From assembly GCA_910587085.1 (NCBI GenBank), contig CAJUMC010000013.1, positions 1-64,000 on the forward strand: a stretch of 64,000 nucleotides of DNA, in the 5' to 3' direction. Source of the DNA: an uncultured Lachnospiraceae bacterium (GTDB lineage: Bacteria; Bacillota; Clostridia; Lachnospirales; Lachnospiraceae). A model generated the notes under the pieces. It searched no databases, was not told the origin of the DNA, and worked only from the letters and a program-made list of their open reading frames with translations. A program made the translations under genes and the position numbers. Shown piece after piece: positions 33,546 through 46,380 of this stretch (positions are counted from its first letter, which is position 1; each line of letters begins with the position of its first letter).

Positions 33546-33749
33546 TTACCTTTGATTGTATATGAAAATCGATCCTGTATTAATAATTTCCTCAACGGCA
33601 CTTCGGAAATTGTTCCCTCTCTGCACCCATCCAAGCCACTTATTTGTTTTTGACGTGCCGTTTTCTTCTGCTGGTGAACGTGTTTTACCAGCGGGAAAAC
33701 ATGTACTGAGCCTGATAAAAATCACCGGCTGCATGCCTGTAAAGCACAA
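33546..33749 (-). CDS. Small uncertain ORF, possible gene remnant
   Basis: A 67-residue open frame ends seven bases before a strong terminator. Its C-terminal half reads like real protein (TNKWLGWVQRGNNFRSAVEE), while the N-terminal half has no clear start or ribosome binding site. It may be the 3' remnant of a larger gene. No family is recognised. Confidence 0.35.
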   Translation of the reverse strand: MCFTGMQPVIFIRLSTCFPAGKTRSPAEENGTSKTNKWLGWVQRGNNFRSAVEEIINTGSIFIYNQR

Positions 33750-33886
33750 TGCCCGCGAAGATGCATCTGTATTGCTGCAGCACTCTTCGCGGGAAATCCG
33801 GCAAGTCTTCTATTTTCGGGTTCGCCGCCCGTTTGCAAGTCCTCCATTTCCGGTTCACCATCCGTTTGCAAACCTTTATTTCCGAT

Positions 33887-34369
33887 TCACCGCCCGTTTA
33901 CGAGCTGTTCCATAACAGCCCTCGCCTCCTCCGCATTTTCCGCAGGCCCGTAATACAGCGTATCGTCCTTCGCAACAAACAGACAGATCCGCTTGAAGCT
34001 GTCCGTATCCGAACCGGAACCGGCATAAGGAAGCCAGACATAATCTTCAAAGGCATCCTCCCCGCTCTGCTGCGGCCAGATCACAAAATGCGGAATCTCT
34101 GCATCCCCGCGGAACTTTGCGCCGATCTGCTCCGTAAATCCCCGGCTGTCCGATACTCTCCCGCGGTAAACGGAGCGGTCAACCGCAATCATCCCTTCCA
34201 GCGTGGCCGGCGTCAGAAGATGCCTTCGCCATGTCACCTCGAAAACCACCTTCACCTTCTTACCGTCAAGGGAGCAGAGCGTGGTGGTTATGTACTTATT
34301 ATCCGGCTTGAGATAAAATTTAAGTGCGATCCCGGCAGAAACTGCCAGGATCAGCAGTATGGAGATCAA
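33887..34369 (-). CDS. Hypothetical membrane-anchored protein, start region disrupted
   Basis: The frame gives about 160 residues: a hydrophobic N terminus (ISILLILAVSAGIALKFYL) followed by a soluble domain with YITTTLCSLDGKKVKVVFEV, TWRRHLLTPATLEGMIAVDR and FRGDAEIPHFVIWPQQSGED. It is probably an exported or anchored protein of unknown function. In this frame the first usable codon is TTG at 34369 with no ribosome binding site. A GTG at 34389 sits eight bases after GAGG and would supply a natural basic start (VTKTKK) but is one base out of frame across a run of seven A (34372-34378). Either a frameshift or an error is likely. Confidence 0.55.
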   Translation of the reverse strand: MISILLILAVSAGIALKFYLKPDNKYITTTLCSLDGKKVKVVFEVTWRRHLLTPATLEGMIAVDRSVYRGRVSDSRGFTEQIGAKFRGDAEIPHFVIWPQQSGEDAFEDYVWLPYAGSGSDTDSFKRICLFVAKDDTLYYGPAENAEEARAVMEQLVNGR

Positions 34370-34390
34370 AATTTTTTTGTTTTCGTCACT

Positions 34391-34798
34391 ATCCTTTCCT
34401 CACTTTAAATTACCAAGAATTTAGTTTATACACGCTTTATTAATATATAAATAGCTTTTAGCTATACTCTAATAAATTTACTCCTCGCATTTCATTCCGC
34501 GTATTTTTATTCTATACGATAATAATTTGATATATTTTTATCGCGTATTTAACTTACCATATATATCCGGGGAGTTCATAAAATACAGGAGTAAATGTGT
34601 ATATTTTCCCGAACCTTCATAAACACCCACCTTTCATTATTGAATTTTGCATTTGAATAATATTTTTGTCAGATTACATGTTTTAATTTCAGTATAAGTA
34701 TTTTATAGATAAAGTCAACCATGTAAAAGCTTCAATTTTTATAATATTTGCTACCAATTTCGCCAAATACAAATCATTTATCCCAAAATATCAAACGC
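34391..34798. other. AT-rich intergenic region
   Basis: No gene is seen in about 400 very AT-rich bases. A short palindrome (ATAGCTTTTAGCTAT, about 34450-34464) and an inverted pair ATTTACTCCT / AGGAGTAAAT about 110 bases apart are present. It may mark an old insertion or a junction of the accessory patch. Confidence 0.4.
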
Positions 34799-34999
34799 TC
34801 AGATCAGCCCCATCCCCTTTTTGATCCGCAGCTGCTTCAAAAACTCATGCGCGTTCGCAATGCCGTATTCATGGAGAAAATCCTCAAAAATATCATCCAT
34901 CTCAAAATCCGGCTCATTCATCGCCGCCCACAGCCGGGCATCAAATTCATTCTCGTCAAATTCTCTGTCATAACCTTCCATATACTCATAAATATCCAT
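34799..34999 (-). CDS. Small acidic hypothetical protein
   Basis: A 66-residue protein that starts MDIYEYMEGYDREFDENEFD and is very acidic, with a basic C-terminal end (KQLRIKKGMGLI). The ATG at 34999 follows AGAAGGAG with good spacing, which supports expression. No family is recognised; it is probably cytosolic and helical. No partner is obvious nearby. Confidence 0.6.
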   Translation of the reverse strand: MDIYEYMEGYDREFDENEFDARLWAAMNEPDFEMDDIFEDFLHEYGIANAHEFLKQLRIKKGMGLI

Positions 35000-35241
35000 T
35001 TTTTCACTCCTTCTGTTCTCTTTCCTCACTTAACTTATATACGGGAATTTCCCTTTCTGCGGCCGCATTAATTGAGATTTTTCGCAAAGAAATCCTTTAT
35101 CTCTGTGGCCTTTCAACCGCTAACGAAACCTGCCTGTTTTATACATCTATTCCAAACATATATTTCCAACGCTATTTCCAATATCTTCCTGTATCATTTC
35201 TTCCAAAGCGCAGCAATTTATCTGCTTTCTTATCTGCCTTC

Positions 35242-36321
35242 TTATTTATCTTCTCCGTCCGTTTTGTCAGCCGCCGGCCGCTGCACAGCCGGCTCTATTT
35301 TCCGCAGAATTGCCGGATACAGCGCCGTAATCCAGAACACCGTCATAAAATACCGGATCGCGTCCGCCGGCATGCCCGCCCCCAGCACAAGCTTCAGACC
35401 GCTCTTAAAAAACAGAGTTCCCGCGATCCCGGCGGCAAAACGCAGAATGATCCGTGCAGTGCTCCGGCACCGGCACGAAAATCCGATATGACCCGTTTCC
35501 AGATACCAGCCGGCCGCAAAGCCGATTCCCGCTCCGCCGGCCTTTACACAATCCGAGGCCAGCTCTGGTTTTATCATGCCCGTACCGGACAGAAACAATG
35601 CATAGCCCGCGGCAAGCAGCCCGGCCGCTGCAAATAATGCTGCAAAAAGCCGCCTTCGGCTTTCCGGCAGGTCTTCCCCAAAGCCAGCCACGGTCCAAGC
35701 TTCGCTGCGGCCTTTATCCCGCAGACTCCCGCCGGCAGAATCCGCAGACTTTCCTCTGTCGTCTGCCGCACAAAGTCTCGCGCCGCCCGCCAAATCCGCA
35801 GTCCTCCGCCTGCCGCACACAGCCGCCGCAGGCACAATCGAAACGGCGAAGGAAACCATAACATCCTTCGGCGTGTGCACGCCGAGATACATGCGCGACA
35901 GGCCGACCGCCGCAATCGCCGCCGCACACAGGAAGCATGCCGCCGCTTTTTGCCGGCTGCACTTCCATTGCCGCCCGGCAGCGAGAAAAAGAAGGCTGCC
36001 GAACAATGCCGTCGCCGACTGCGTATGGCCGCTCGGGAAGGAATAACCGGTCGCAGTCGCCATCGCGCTCTGCACCGGCAGGAAATCCGGATCAAGCATC
36101 CATGGCCGGTCAATCCGGAAAGTGATTTTCAGCACCTGCACGGCAAGTCCGGAAATAAAGTACACCAGACAGAGCCGGTAGGCCAGTCCCTTGTGAACGC
36201 ACCAGTACAGCATACAGAGCACTGCCACAACGAAGAGCTCCTCGCCGAGCCAGGTAAACACCTGAAAAAGCGCTGTCGCCGAAGGGTTCCGGTACTCTGC
36301 CAATAATCTAAGAAAATCCAT
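35242..36321 (-). CDS. PAP2-family membrane phosphatase
   Basis: Predicted 359-residue membrane phosphatase of the PAP2 superfamily, which dephosphorylates lipids such as undecaprenyl pyrophosphate or phosphatidate. The three motifs are intact: KITFRIDRPW (Lys65, Arg71-Arg72 region), YSFPSGHTQSATA (His99), and SRMYLGVHTPKDV (Arg143, His149). Multiple transmembrane segments are visible. Residues about 170-224 form a hydrophilic Arg/Ala/Gly-rich insertion between helices that is unusual for the family. The ATG at 36321 follows AAGGAGG. The substrate cannot be told from sequence. Confidence 0.88.
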   Translation of the reverse strand: MDFLRLLAEYRNPSATALFQVFTWLGEELFVVAVLCMLYWCVHKGLAYRLCLVYFISGLAVQVLKITFRIDRPWMLDPDFLPVQSAMATATGYSFPSGHTQSATALFGSLLFLAAGRQWKCSRQKAAACFLCAAAIAAVGLSRMYLGVHTPKDVMVSFAVSIVPAAAVCGRRRTADLAGGARLCAADDRGKSADSAGGSLRDKGRSEAWTVAGFGEDLPESRRRLFAALFAAAGLLAAGYALFLSGTGMIKPELASDCVKAGGAGIGFAAGWYLETGHIGFSCRCRSTARIILRFAAGIAGTLFFKSGLKLVLGAGMPADAIRYFMTVFWITALYPAILRKIEPAVQRPAADKTDGEDK

Positions 36322-36423
36322 TTTTTCCTCCTTCTGCTGCGAACGTTCCCAACAAGCTTCCCGGCCGGGCACGTTCAAGACCATCCGCGCCCCTGTGTAC
36401 TTCCGCCCATCTGCACTCTGCGC

Positions 36424-36481
36424 ACAAAAAACCGCGCGGAGCCGCCCGACGGCATTCCGCCGTTCGCCTGCTCCGCGCAGT
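36424..36481 (-). terminator. Terminator of the rpoB-rpoC operon
   Basis: On the minus strand a long stem (TGCGCGGAGC pairing with GCTCCGCGCG, with an inner CGGC/GCCG hairpin) is followed by GGTTTTTTG, immediately after the rpoC stop. Confidence 0.85.
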
Positions 36482-36489
36482 GATACTTC

Positions 36490-40362
<3,873 letters not shown>

Positions 40363-40509
40363 CCCGGCACTCCTTCCATATTGCTTGTCAATGCACAATC
40401 AGCCGCACGCGGAGCAAATCTTCGCCCTGCGAAGACTGCCCCTGCTATTTCTGCAGCAGGAAAAGGGCGCTCTGCAGAACTCCCTGCATGCCCTCTGCCC
40501 CCTCCGTGC

Positions 40510-43500
40510 TTACTCTCCGTAGTCCTCGTCGTCGATCTCCCGGAAATCCATGCTGTCGTCGTCCTCGAAGACGTCGAACATCTCGCCGTCCTCGACATTG
40601 ACCTCCCGGTAGCCGGCATCCTCGTAATTATCGTCATAGCGGAAGCTGTCCTCGCCCTCGATGATCGGGGTCAGCTCTGCGTCGCCGTAGTCGATATTCT
40701 CGGTCATGCGGACCTCTTCGCCGTTTTCGTCGAGCACCGTAACGTCAAGAGCAAGTGACTGAAGCTCTTTCAGCAGCACCTTGAAGGACTCCGGAATGCC
40801 CGGCTCGGAAATATTCTCGCCCTTGATAATCGCCTCGTAGGTTTTGACGCGCCCGGTCACGTCGTCCGACTTCACGGTCAGGATCTCCTGCAGAATGTGC
40901 GCCGCGCCGTAAGCCTCCAGCGCCCACACCTCCATCTCGCCGAAGCGCTGTCCGCCGAACTGCGCCTTGCCGCCGAGCGGCTGCTGCGTCACGAGGGAGT
41001 AAGGGCCGGTGGAACGCGCGTGGATCTTGTCATCAACCAGATGGTGAAGCTTTAAGTAGTGCATGAAACCGACCGTGACGGCCCCGTCAAAATACTCGCC
41101 GGTACGGCCGTCGCGCAGACGAACCTTGCCGTCCCGGTTAATCGGAACGCCTTCCCACTCCTTGCGGTATTCCTGATTGGTCAGCAGGAACTCCATTACC
41201 TCCGGAGCAAGAATATCCTTATATTTTGCTTCAAACTCCTCCAGCGGCGTATTGACGTAATCGTTCGCCAGCTCGAGAGTATCCATAATGTCATTCTCGT
41301 TTGCGCCGTCAAAAATCGGCGTTGAAACCTTGAAGCCGAGTACGTTGGCCGCAAGGCTTAAATGAATTTCAAGCACCTGCCCGATATTCATACGGGAAGG
41401 CACGCCGAGCGGGTTCAGCACGATATCGAGCGGCCGGCCGTTCGGCAGGAACGGCATATCCTCCACCGGAAGCACACGGGAAACGACACCCTTGTTTCCG
41501 TGGCGGCCTGCCATCTTGTCGCCCACCTGAATTTTTCTCTTCTGCGCAATGTACACGCGGACGGTTTCGTTTACGCCCGGGGAGAGCTCATCGCCGTTCT
41601 CCCTCGTAAACACTTTCGCGTCCACGATAATTCCGTATTCTCCGTGCGGAACGCGCAGCGAAGTGTCGCGCACCTCCCTCGCCTTCTCACCGAAAATGGC
41701 ACGCAGCAGCCTCTCCTCCGCCGTCAGCTCCGTCTCGCCCTTCGGCGTCACCTTGCCGACCAGGATATCCCCGGCGCGCACCTCTGCACCGATGCGGATG
41801 ATTCCTCTCTCATCCAGATCCTTGAGCGCATCGTCGCCGACACCCGGCACATCACGGGTAATCTCCTCCGGCCCGAGCTTGGTGTCGCGCGCCTCCGCCT
41901 CGTACTCCTCAATATGGACAGACGTGTAAACGTCCTCCTGAACGAGGCGCTCAGAGAGAAGAACGGCATCCTCGTAGTTGTAGCCCTCCCAGGTCATAAA
42001 GCCGATCAGCGGATTTTTGCCGAGCGCAAGCTCGCCGCCCGCAGTGGACGGACCGTCCGCAATAACCTGTCCGGCCTCGATGCGGTCCCCCTTGCTCACG
42101 ATCGGCCTCTGGTTGATCGAGGTACCCTGGTTGCTGCGCACAAATTTCACGAGACGGTACTCATCCCTCTCGTTGTCGTCTGTGCGGATCACAATTTTAT
42201 AGGAAGCGGCCAGCTCAACGACGCCGCCGCGCTTTGCCGCGATGCAGGCTCCGGAGTCGATTGCCGTCTTTGTCTCCATCCCCGTGCCGACCACAGGAGA
42301 ATCCGTAAACAAAAGCGGCACGGCCTGACGCTGCATGTTCGAGCCCATGAGGGCGCGGTTCGCATCGTCGTTCTGCAGGAACGGAATCATGGCGGTTGCC
42401 ACAGAGAACACCATCCGCGGCGATACGTCCATCAGGTCAACCCTGCTCTTCTGGAACAGGGAGGTTTCTTCGCGGAAGCGACCGGAAACGTTGTTGTTAA
42501 CAAAATGGCCGTCCTCATCCAGACGCTCGTTCGCCTGCGCCACAATATATTTATCCTCCTCGTCCGCAGTAAGGTACACAACCTCATCCGTGACGCGCGG
42601 ATTTCTCGGATCGGATTTATCCACCTTGCGGTACGGCGCCTCGACGAAGCCGTACTGATTGATGCGCGCGTAGGAAGCCAGCGAGTTGATCAGACCGATG
42701 TTCGGACCTTCCGGCGTCTCAATCGGACACATCCTTCCGTAATGCGTATAGTGTACGTCGCGAACCTCAAAGCCCGCGCGGTCACGCGAGAGGCCGCCCG
42801 GCCCCAACGCGGACAGACGGCGGATATTCGTCAGCTCGCTGAGCGGGTTGTTCTGATCCATAAACTGGGACAGCTGGGAGCTTCCGAAAAACTCCTTCAC
42901 CGCCGCAGTCACCGGCTTGATATTAATCAGCGACTGCGGGCTGATGCCCTCGAGATCCTGCGTCGTCATGCGCTCGCGCACAACGCGCTCCAGCCTGGAA
43001 AGGCCGATGCGGTACTGGTTCTGCAGAAGCTCGCCCACCGCGCGGATACGGCGGTTTCCGAGATGGTCGATATCGTCCGCGTTGCCGATGCCGTATTCCA
43101 GGTGCATGTTGTAATTGATGGAGGCAAAAATGTCCTCTCTCGTGATATGCTTCGGGATCAGATCGGAAGCATCCCTGCGGATGGCTGCCTTGATATCCTC
43201 GATATTCTCATTGTCGCGCAGAATGCCCTCCAGAACCGGATAGTAGACCTCCTCCGTGATGCCGAGCTCCTTTTTGTCGCAGTCGACATAAGTGTTCAGA
43301 TCAACCATCAGGTTCGTAAGCACCTTCACATTGCGCTCCTCCGTCTGCACGACAATCGACGGAACGGCAGCATTCTGGATCTGAACCGCCAGCTCCTCGG
43401 TGATCAGAGTGCCGGCGGATATCACCTCTCCGGTTGTCCGGTCAACGACGTCCTCAGCCAGCGTAAGGCCGACAACGCGGTTTTTCAGCGCAAGCTTCTT

Positions 43501-44343
43501 ATTGAATTTATAGCGTCCCACCTTCGCGAGATCGTAGCGTCTCGGATCAAAAAACATCGCGTTGATCAGAGACTCCGCACTCTCCACGGAGAGCGGCTCG
43601 CCCGGGCGCAGCTTTTTATAGAGCTCCAGCAGGCCGTCCTGGTAATTGTCGGACGGATCCTTGGTGAAGCTGGCAAGAATCTTCGGCTCCTCGCCGAACA
43701 TTTCCTTGATCTGTCCATTCGAGCCGATACCGAGCGCGCGCAGGAGCACGGTGATCGGCACCTTGCGGTTCCGGTCTACGCGAACATAGAAAATATCGTT
43801 GGAGTCCGTCTCATATTCAAGCCATGCGCCGCGGTTCGGTATAACGGTGCAGGAATAAAGGGTCTTTCCGATCTTATCGTGTCCGATCGTATAATAAATA
43901 CCGGGGGAACGCACAAGCTGACTGACAATAACACGCTCGGCCCCGTTGATCACAAAGGTTCCGGTTTCCGTCATCAACGGCAGGTCGCCCATGAAAATGT
44001 CATGTTCGTTGATCTCGTCGTTTTCTCTGTTGTGAAGGCGCACTCTCACCTTGAGCGGAGCCGCATAGGTCGCGTCGCGTTCCTTGCACTGCTCGATGGT
44101 GTACTTGGCATCCTCCTCGCAAAGCTGGAAGCCGGTGAACTCGAGACTCAGCTTGCCGCTGTAATCCGTAATCGGGGAAATATCCCGGAAAACTTCATCC
44201 AGACCCTCATCCAAAAACCACTGATACGAGTTTTTCTGAACTTCGATGAGATTCGGCATGTCTAAAACTTCTTTTTGCTTCGAGTAGCTCATTCGCAAGC
44301 CCTTGCTGCCAACTTTGATTGGACGTATCCTGTTTTTATCCAT
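40510..44343 (-). CDS. rpoB: RNA polymerase beta subunit
   Basis: Beta subunit (1277 residues). The ATG at 44343 gives MDKNRIRPIKVGSKGLRMSY, eight bases after AAGGGG. The rifampicin region reads GSSQLSQFMDQNNPLSEL, then TNIRRLSALGPGG; Asn506 (42826-42828) stands where rifampicin-sensitive enzymes usually have His (E. coli 526), and Ile follows instead of Lys. Conserved GFEVRDVHYTHYGRMCPIET and KMAGRHGNKGVVSRV are intact, and the C terminus is acidic. It heads a two-gene operon with rpoC; rplJ and rplL are not upstream in this window. Confidence 0.98.
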   Translation of the reverse strand: MDKNRIRPIKVGSKGLRMSYSKQKEVLDMPNLIEVQKNSYQWFLDEGLDEVFRDISPITDYSGKLSLEFTGFQLCEEDAKYTIEQCKERDATYAAPLKVRVRLHNRENDEINEHDIFMGDLPLMTETGTFVINGAERVIVSQLVRSPGIYYTIGHDKIGKTLYSCTVIPNRGAWLEYETDSNDIFYVRVDRNRKVPITVLLRALGIGSNGQIKEMFGEEPKILASFTKDPSDNYQDGLLELYKKLRPGEPLSVESAESLINAMFFDPRRYDLAKVGRYKFNKKLALKNRVVGLTLAEDVVDRTTGEVISAGTLITEELAVQIQNAAVPSIVVQTEERNVKVLTNLMVDLNTYVDCDKKELGITEEVYYPVLEGILRDNENIEDIKAAIRRDASDLIPKHITREDIFASINYNMHLEYGIGNADDIDHLGNRRIRAVGELLQNQYRIGLSRLERVVRERMTTQDLEGISPQSLINIKPVTAAVKEFFGSSQLSQFMDQNNPLSELTNIRRLSALGPGGLSRDRAGFEVRDVHYTHYGRMCPIETPEGPNIGLINSLASYARINQYGFVEAPYRKVDKSDPRNPRVTDEVVYLTADEEDKYIVAQANERLDEDGHFVNNNVSGRFREETSLFQKSRVDLMDVSPRMVFSVATAMIPFLQNDDANRALMGSNMQRQAVPLLFTDSPVVGTGMETKTAIDSGACIAAKRGGVVELAASYKIVIRTDDNERDEYRLVKFVRSNQGTSINQRPIVSKGDRIEAGQVIADGPSTAGGELALGKNPLIGFMTWEGYNYEDAVLLSERLVQEDVYTSVHIEEYEAEARDTKLGPEEITRDVPGVGDDALKDLDERGIIRIGAEVRAGDILVGKVTPKGETELTAEERLLRAIFGEKAREVRDTSLRVPHGEYGIIVDAKVFTRENGDELSPGVNETVRVYIAQKRKIQVGDKMAGRHGNKGVVSRVLPVEDMPFLPNGRPLDIVLNPLGVPSRMNIGQVLEIHLSLAANVLGFKVSTPIFDGANENDIMDTLELANDYVNTPLEEFEAKYKDILAPEVMEFLLTNQEYRKEWEGVPINRDGKVRLRDGRTGEYFDGAVTVGFMHYLKLHHLVDDKIHARSTGPYSLVTQQPLGGKAQFGGQRFGEMEVWALEAYGAAHILQEILTVKSDDVTGRVKTYEAIIKGENISEPGIPESFKVLLKELQSLALDVTVLDENGEEVRMTENIDYGDAELTPIIEGEDSFRYDDNYEDAGYREVNVEDGEMFDVFEDDDSMDFREIDDEDYGE

Positions 44344-44555
44344 TGACGTTTCACCCCTTGATATGATATCGGTCCATTCCATCGCCCGCGGACACAAAAT
44401 CCACAAAATAAAGTACATGCAAAGAGTTCTTCAACCATATCTTGTACATTTTCACAAATTTCCAAGATATTTTTGAAAAAACATTTGCATTTTTCCCATA
44501 CTGTGATATAATGTATCTGTATAGACATAGAAAGCACCACAATAGCGCATTTTTC

Positions 44556-44584
44556 ATACTATCATATTGCTGTCAAACTGTCAA
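44556..44584 (-). promoter_or_regulatory. Promoter of rpoB-rpoC
   Basis: On the minus strand TTGACA (44579-44584) and TAGTAT (44556-44561) are separated by 17 bases. A second TTGACA is present eight bases nearer the gene. The leader would be about 205 bases; the rest of 44344-44859 holds no gene, only one 34-bp repeat copy at 44750-44783. Confidence 0.65.
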
Positions 44585-44749
44585 GTTAAAATTGGCAGTT
44601 TTTATTTTTCCGGAAATTATTTCCTGCTCTCTTTCGTGCCCTCCGCCTGCCGCGGCAGCCCTTTCCGTCCCGGAAAGACTGGGCTTTTCTTGAGCATCAA
44701 GCAGCCGAATCCCCCGGAATCCAGCTGCCGGCAGGGCGGCGGTCTCTGT

Positions 44750-44783
44750 GCGTGCGAAAACGCCGGCCGTAAGGACATGCCGC
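44750..44783. repeat. 34-bp inverted repeat, left copy
   Basis: Exact reverse complement of 46344-46377 (opening GCGTGCGAAAACGCCGGCC). It lies 76 bases after the stop of the metallophosphoesterase-rubrerythrin gene, between it and the rpoB promoter. See the right copy and the finding. Confidence 0.85.
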
Positions 44784-44859
44784 CGCTTCGGGGCTGAAAG
44801 ATACCGGCCGCTCTCTGCATTCCCCGACCACGGTTCCCGCCGCGCATGCTGCTGCCCGG

Positions 44860-46119
44860 TCAGGAGAACTCCTCGTACTGCCGGCTCGGTCCTCCGCATA
44901 CCGGACAGCGCTCCGGGATCTCCTCCCCGTACATCAGATAGCCGCAGATCGGACAGACATAGATTTTCCCTTCCGAAAACCCCTCCATATCCTCCTGTGC
45001 CTTCTTCAAAAGGCGCTCATGCTGCTTTTCGGCCATGGCCGCCGCCGTATAAGCCTGACTTGCAAGCGGACTGTTCTGCTCACTGGCATATTCCGCCATC
45101 ATCGGGTACAGACGGCTGTGCTCAAAATTTTCTCCTGCGGCAAACTCCCCGGCTCCCTCTCTGAAACTCCCAGAATTTTCCAGTACTGAATAAAAATTTC
45201 TTGCGTGCTGATATTCGGAAGCAGCCAGCGCCTCAAAAAGCGTTGCGATCCGATCCAGCCCTCTTCTTCTCGCCCGATCCGCGTACATCATATATTTCAG
45301 ATGCGCCATCAGCTCGCCGCGCACGGCATCCTCCAGCCGTTCCCGAAGAATGCCGTTCTCGCTCTCGCGGCGGTAGCAGTCCTCACCCAGATTGGCAAAA
45401 CGATATCGTAGAACACCGTTTTCCTCATAAAAATGGACGATATGATGCTCCACATCGCACGCCCGGATCTCCTCCGACACATCCTCGATCATCGCTCCGC
45501 CTCCTCCGGTGCAGATCAGCGGAATTCCGTCCGCCGTATCCTCAAACCGGGAATGGACATGGCCGCAGAGCAGATATTTCACCTTCTCCCGGTACGGGCC
45601 GTAGGCCTCCTTCAGCCGGGCGAATTCCTCCTCTGAAACACAATTCCGGATAAAATGGTTCGGCGTCGGAATATGGAACGCGATAACTGCCTGCCGGACC
45701 TCCTCCATCGCCAGCACCTCGGAAAGGAGCGCGAGCCCCTCGTCCTCGAAGATCCGCATGGCGTTGTCCAGCACGATCACGGCAAAGCTCTCTGCCAGCA
45801 GCGCATAGTTTTTCCGCCCGAAATATTTCGCGTATGCCCCGGTGTCATGATTGCCGCGGAGCACATAGACGCTGTTCCCCGCAAGCGCTGCCGTCAATTC
45901 CTGCACCACGCGGTAGTAAAGATCATTTCCGGACGGCACAAGATCTCCCACAATAAGAGAAAAATCATCCTTTGCGCTCTCCTCCAGCGCTCCGGCGTAA
46001 ACCTTCATATTGTAGGTGCCGAGCCCTTCACAGCCCGGATCGCCGATCACACCCATCGAACGCGCACCCGGAAGCCGGAGAATCCGCTCCGATACCTTTT
46101 CAATCGCTTTTCCCTGCAT
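44860..46119 (-). CDS. Metallophosphoesterase-rubrerythrin-rubredoxin fusion
   Basis: A 419-residue fusion. Residues about 20-235 are a calcineurin-like metallophosphoesterase with GD (Asp59), GNHD (89-92) and GHVH (186-189); the first motif, normally DxH, reads GDPG (Asp27), so one metal ligand is lacking or replaced. Residues about 255-375 are a ferritin-like diiron domain with EYQH (Glu302, His305) and EKQH (Glu364, His367). Residues 389-408 form a rubredoxin-like iron site (CPIC...CPVC). The diiron part should reduce peroxide, and the phosphoesterase could cleave a nucleotide or RNA-like substrate in a redox-linked way; that coupling is inference. AGGAGG precedes the ATG. It is flanked by 34-bp inverted repeats. 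Confidence 0.88.
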   Translation of the reverse strand: MQGKAIEKVSERILRLPGARSMGVIGDPGCEGLGTYNMKVYAGALEESAKDDFSLIVGDLVPSGNDLYYRVVQELTAALAGNSVYVLRGNHDTGAYAKYFGRKNYALLAESFAVIVLDNAMRIFEDEGLALLSEVLAMEEVRQAVIAFHIPTPNHFIRNCVSEEEFARLKEAYGPYREKVKYLLCGHVHSRFEDTADGIPLICTGGGGAMIEDVSEEIRACDVEHHIVHFYEENGVLRYRFANLGEDCYRRESENGILRERLEDAVRGELMAHLKYMMYADRARRRGLDRIATLFEALAASEYQHARNFYSVLENSGSFREGAGEFAAGENFEHSRLYPMMAEYASEQNSPLASQAYTAAAMAEKQHERLLKKAQEDMEGFSEGKIYVCPICGYLMYGEEIPERCPVCGGPSRQYEEFS

Positions 46120-46277
46120 TATTTTTCCTCCTCAATAATTAGTTTTCCCAATAAATCAGACATGGAAACAACTTTCGCGGGCGATATAATGCATCCTCGG
46201 CATCCGTCCGCTCCGCGAAACATCCCCCGGCAGGAATCGGAACCTTTGCCGGGAATGGATTTCCGGCGGCACGATAC

Positions 46278-46306
46278 AGAAAAGGAGCCCGGCAAGCCGG
46301 ACTCCT
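46278..46306 (-). terminator. Terminator after purD
   Basis: On the minus strand AGGAGTCCGGC pairs with GCCGGGCTCCT around a TT loop, followed by TTTTC. It ends the purM-purN-purD operon about 75 bases after the purD stop. Confidence 0.7.
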
Positions 46307-46343
46307 CTGCCAGGGACGATGACGCCCGCCAGAATCTCCTGCA

Positions 46344-46377
46344 GCGGCATGTCCTTACGGCCGGCGTTTTCGCACGC
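46344..46377. repeat. 34-bp inverted repeat, right copy
   Basis: Exact reverse complement of 44750-44783; two or three further bases match beyond a single mismatch. It lies immediately after the purD stop codon and before the purD terminator. Together the copies bracket a 1.56-kb segment containing one gene. Confidence 0.85.
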
Positions 46378-46380
46378 GGC

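Noticed and set aside
41362..44265. A 967-codon open frame antisense to rpoB
   Set aside because: It lies wholly opposite rpoB, which is unmistakable. It is a by-product of GC-biased third positions, with no ribosome binding site or family features.
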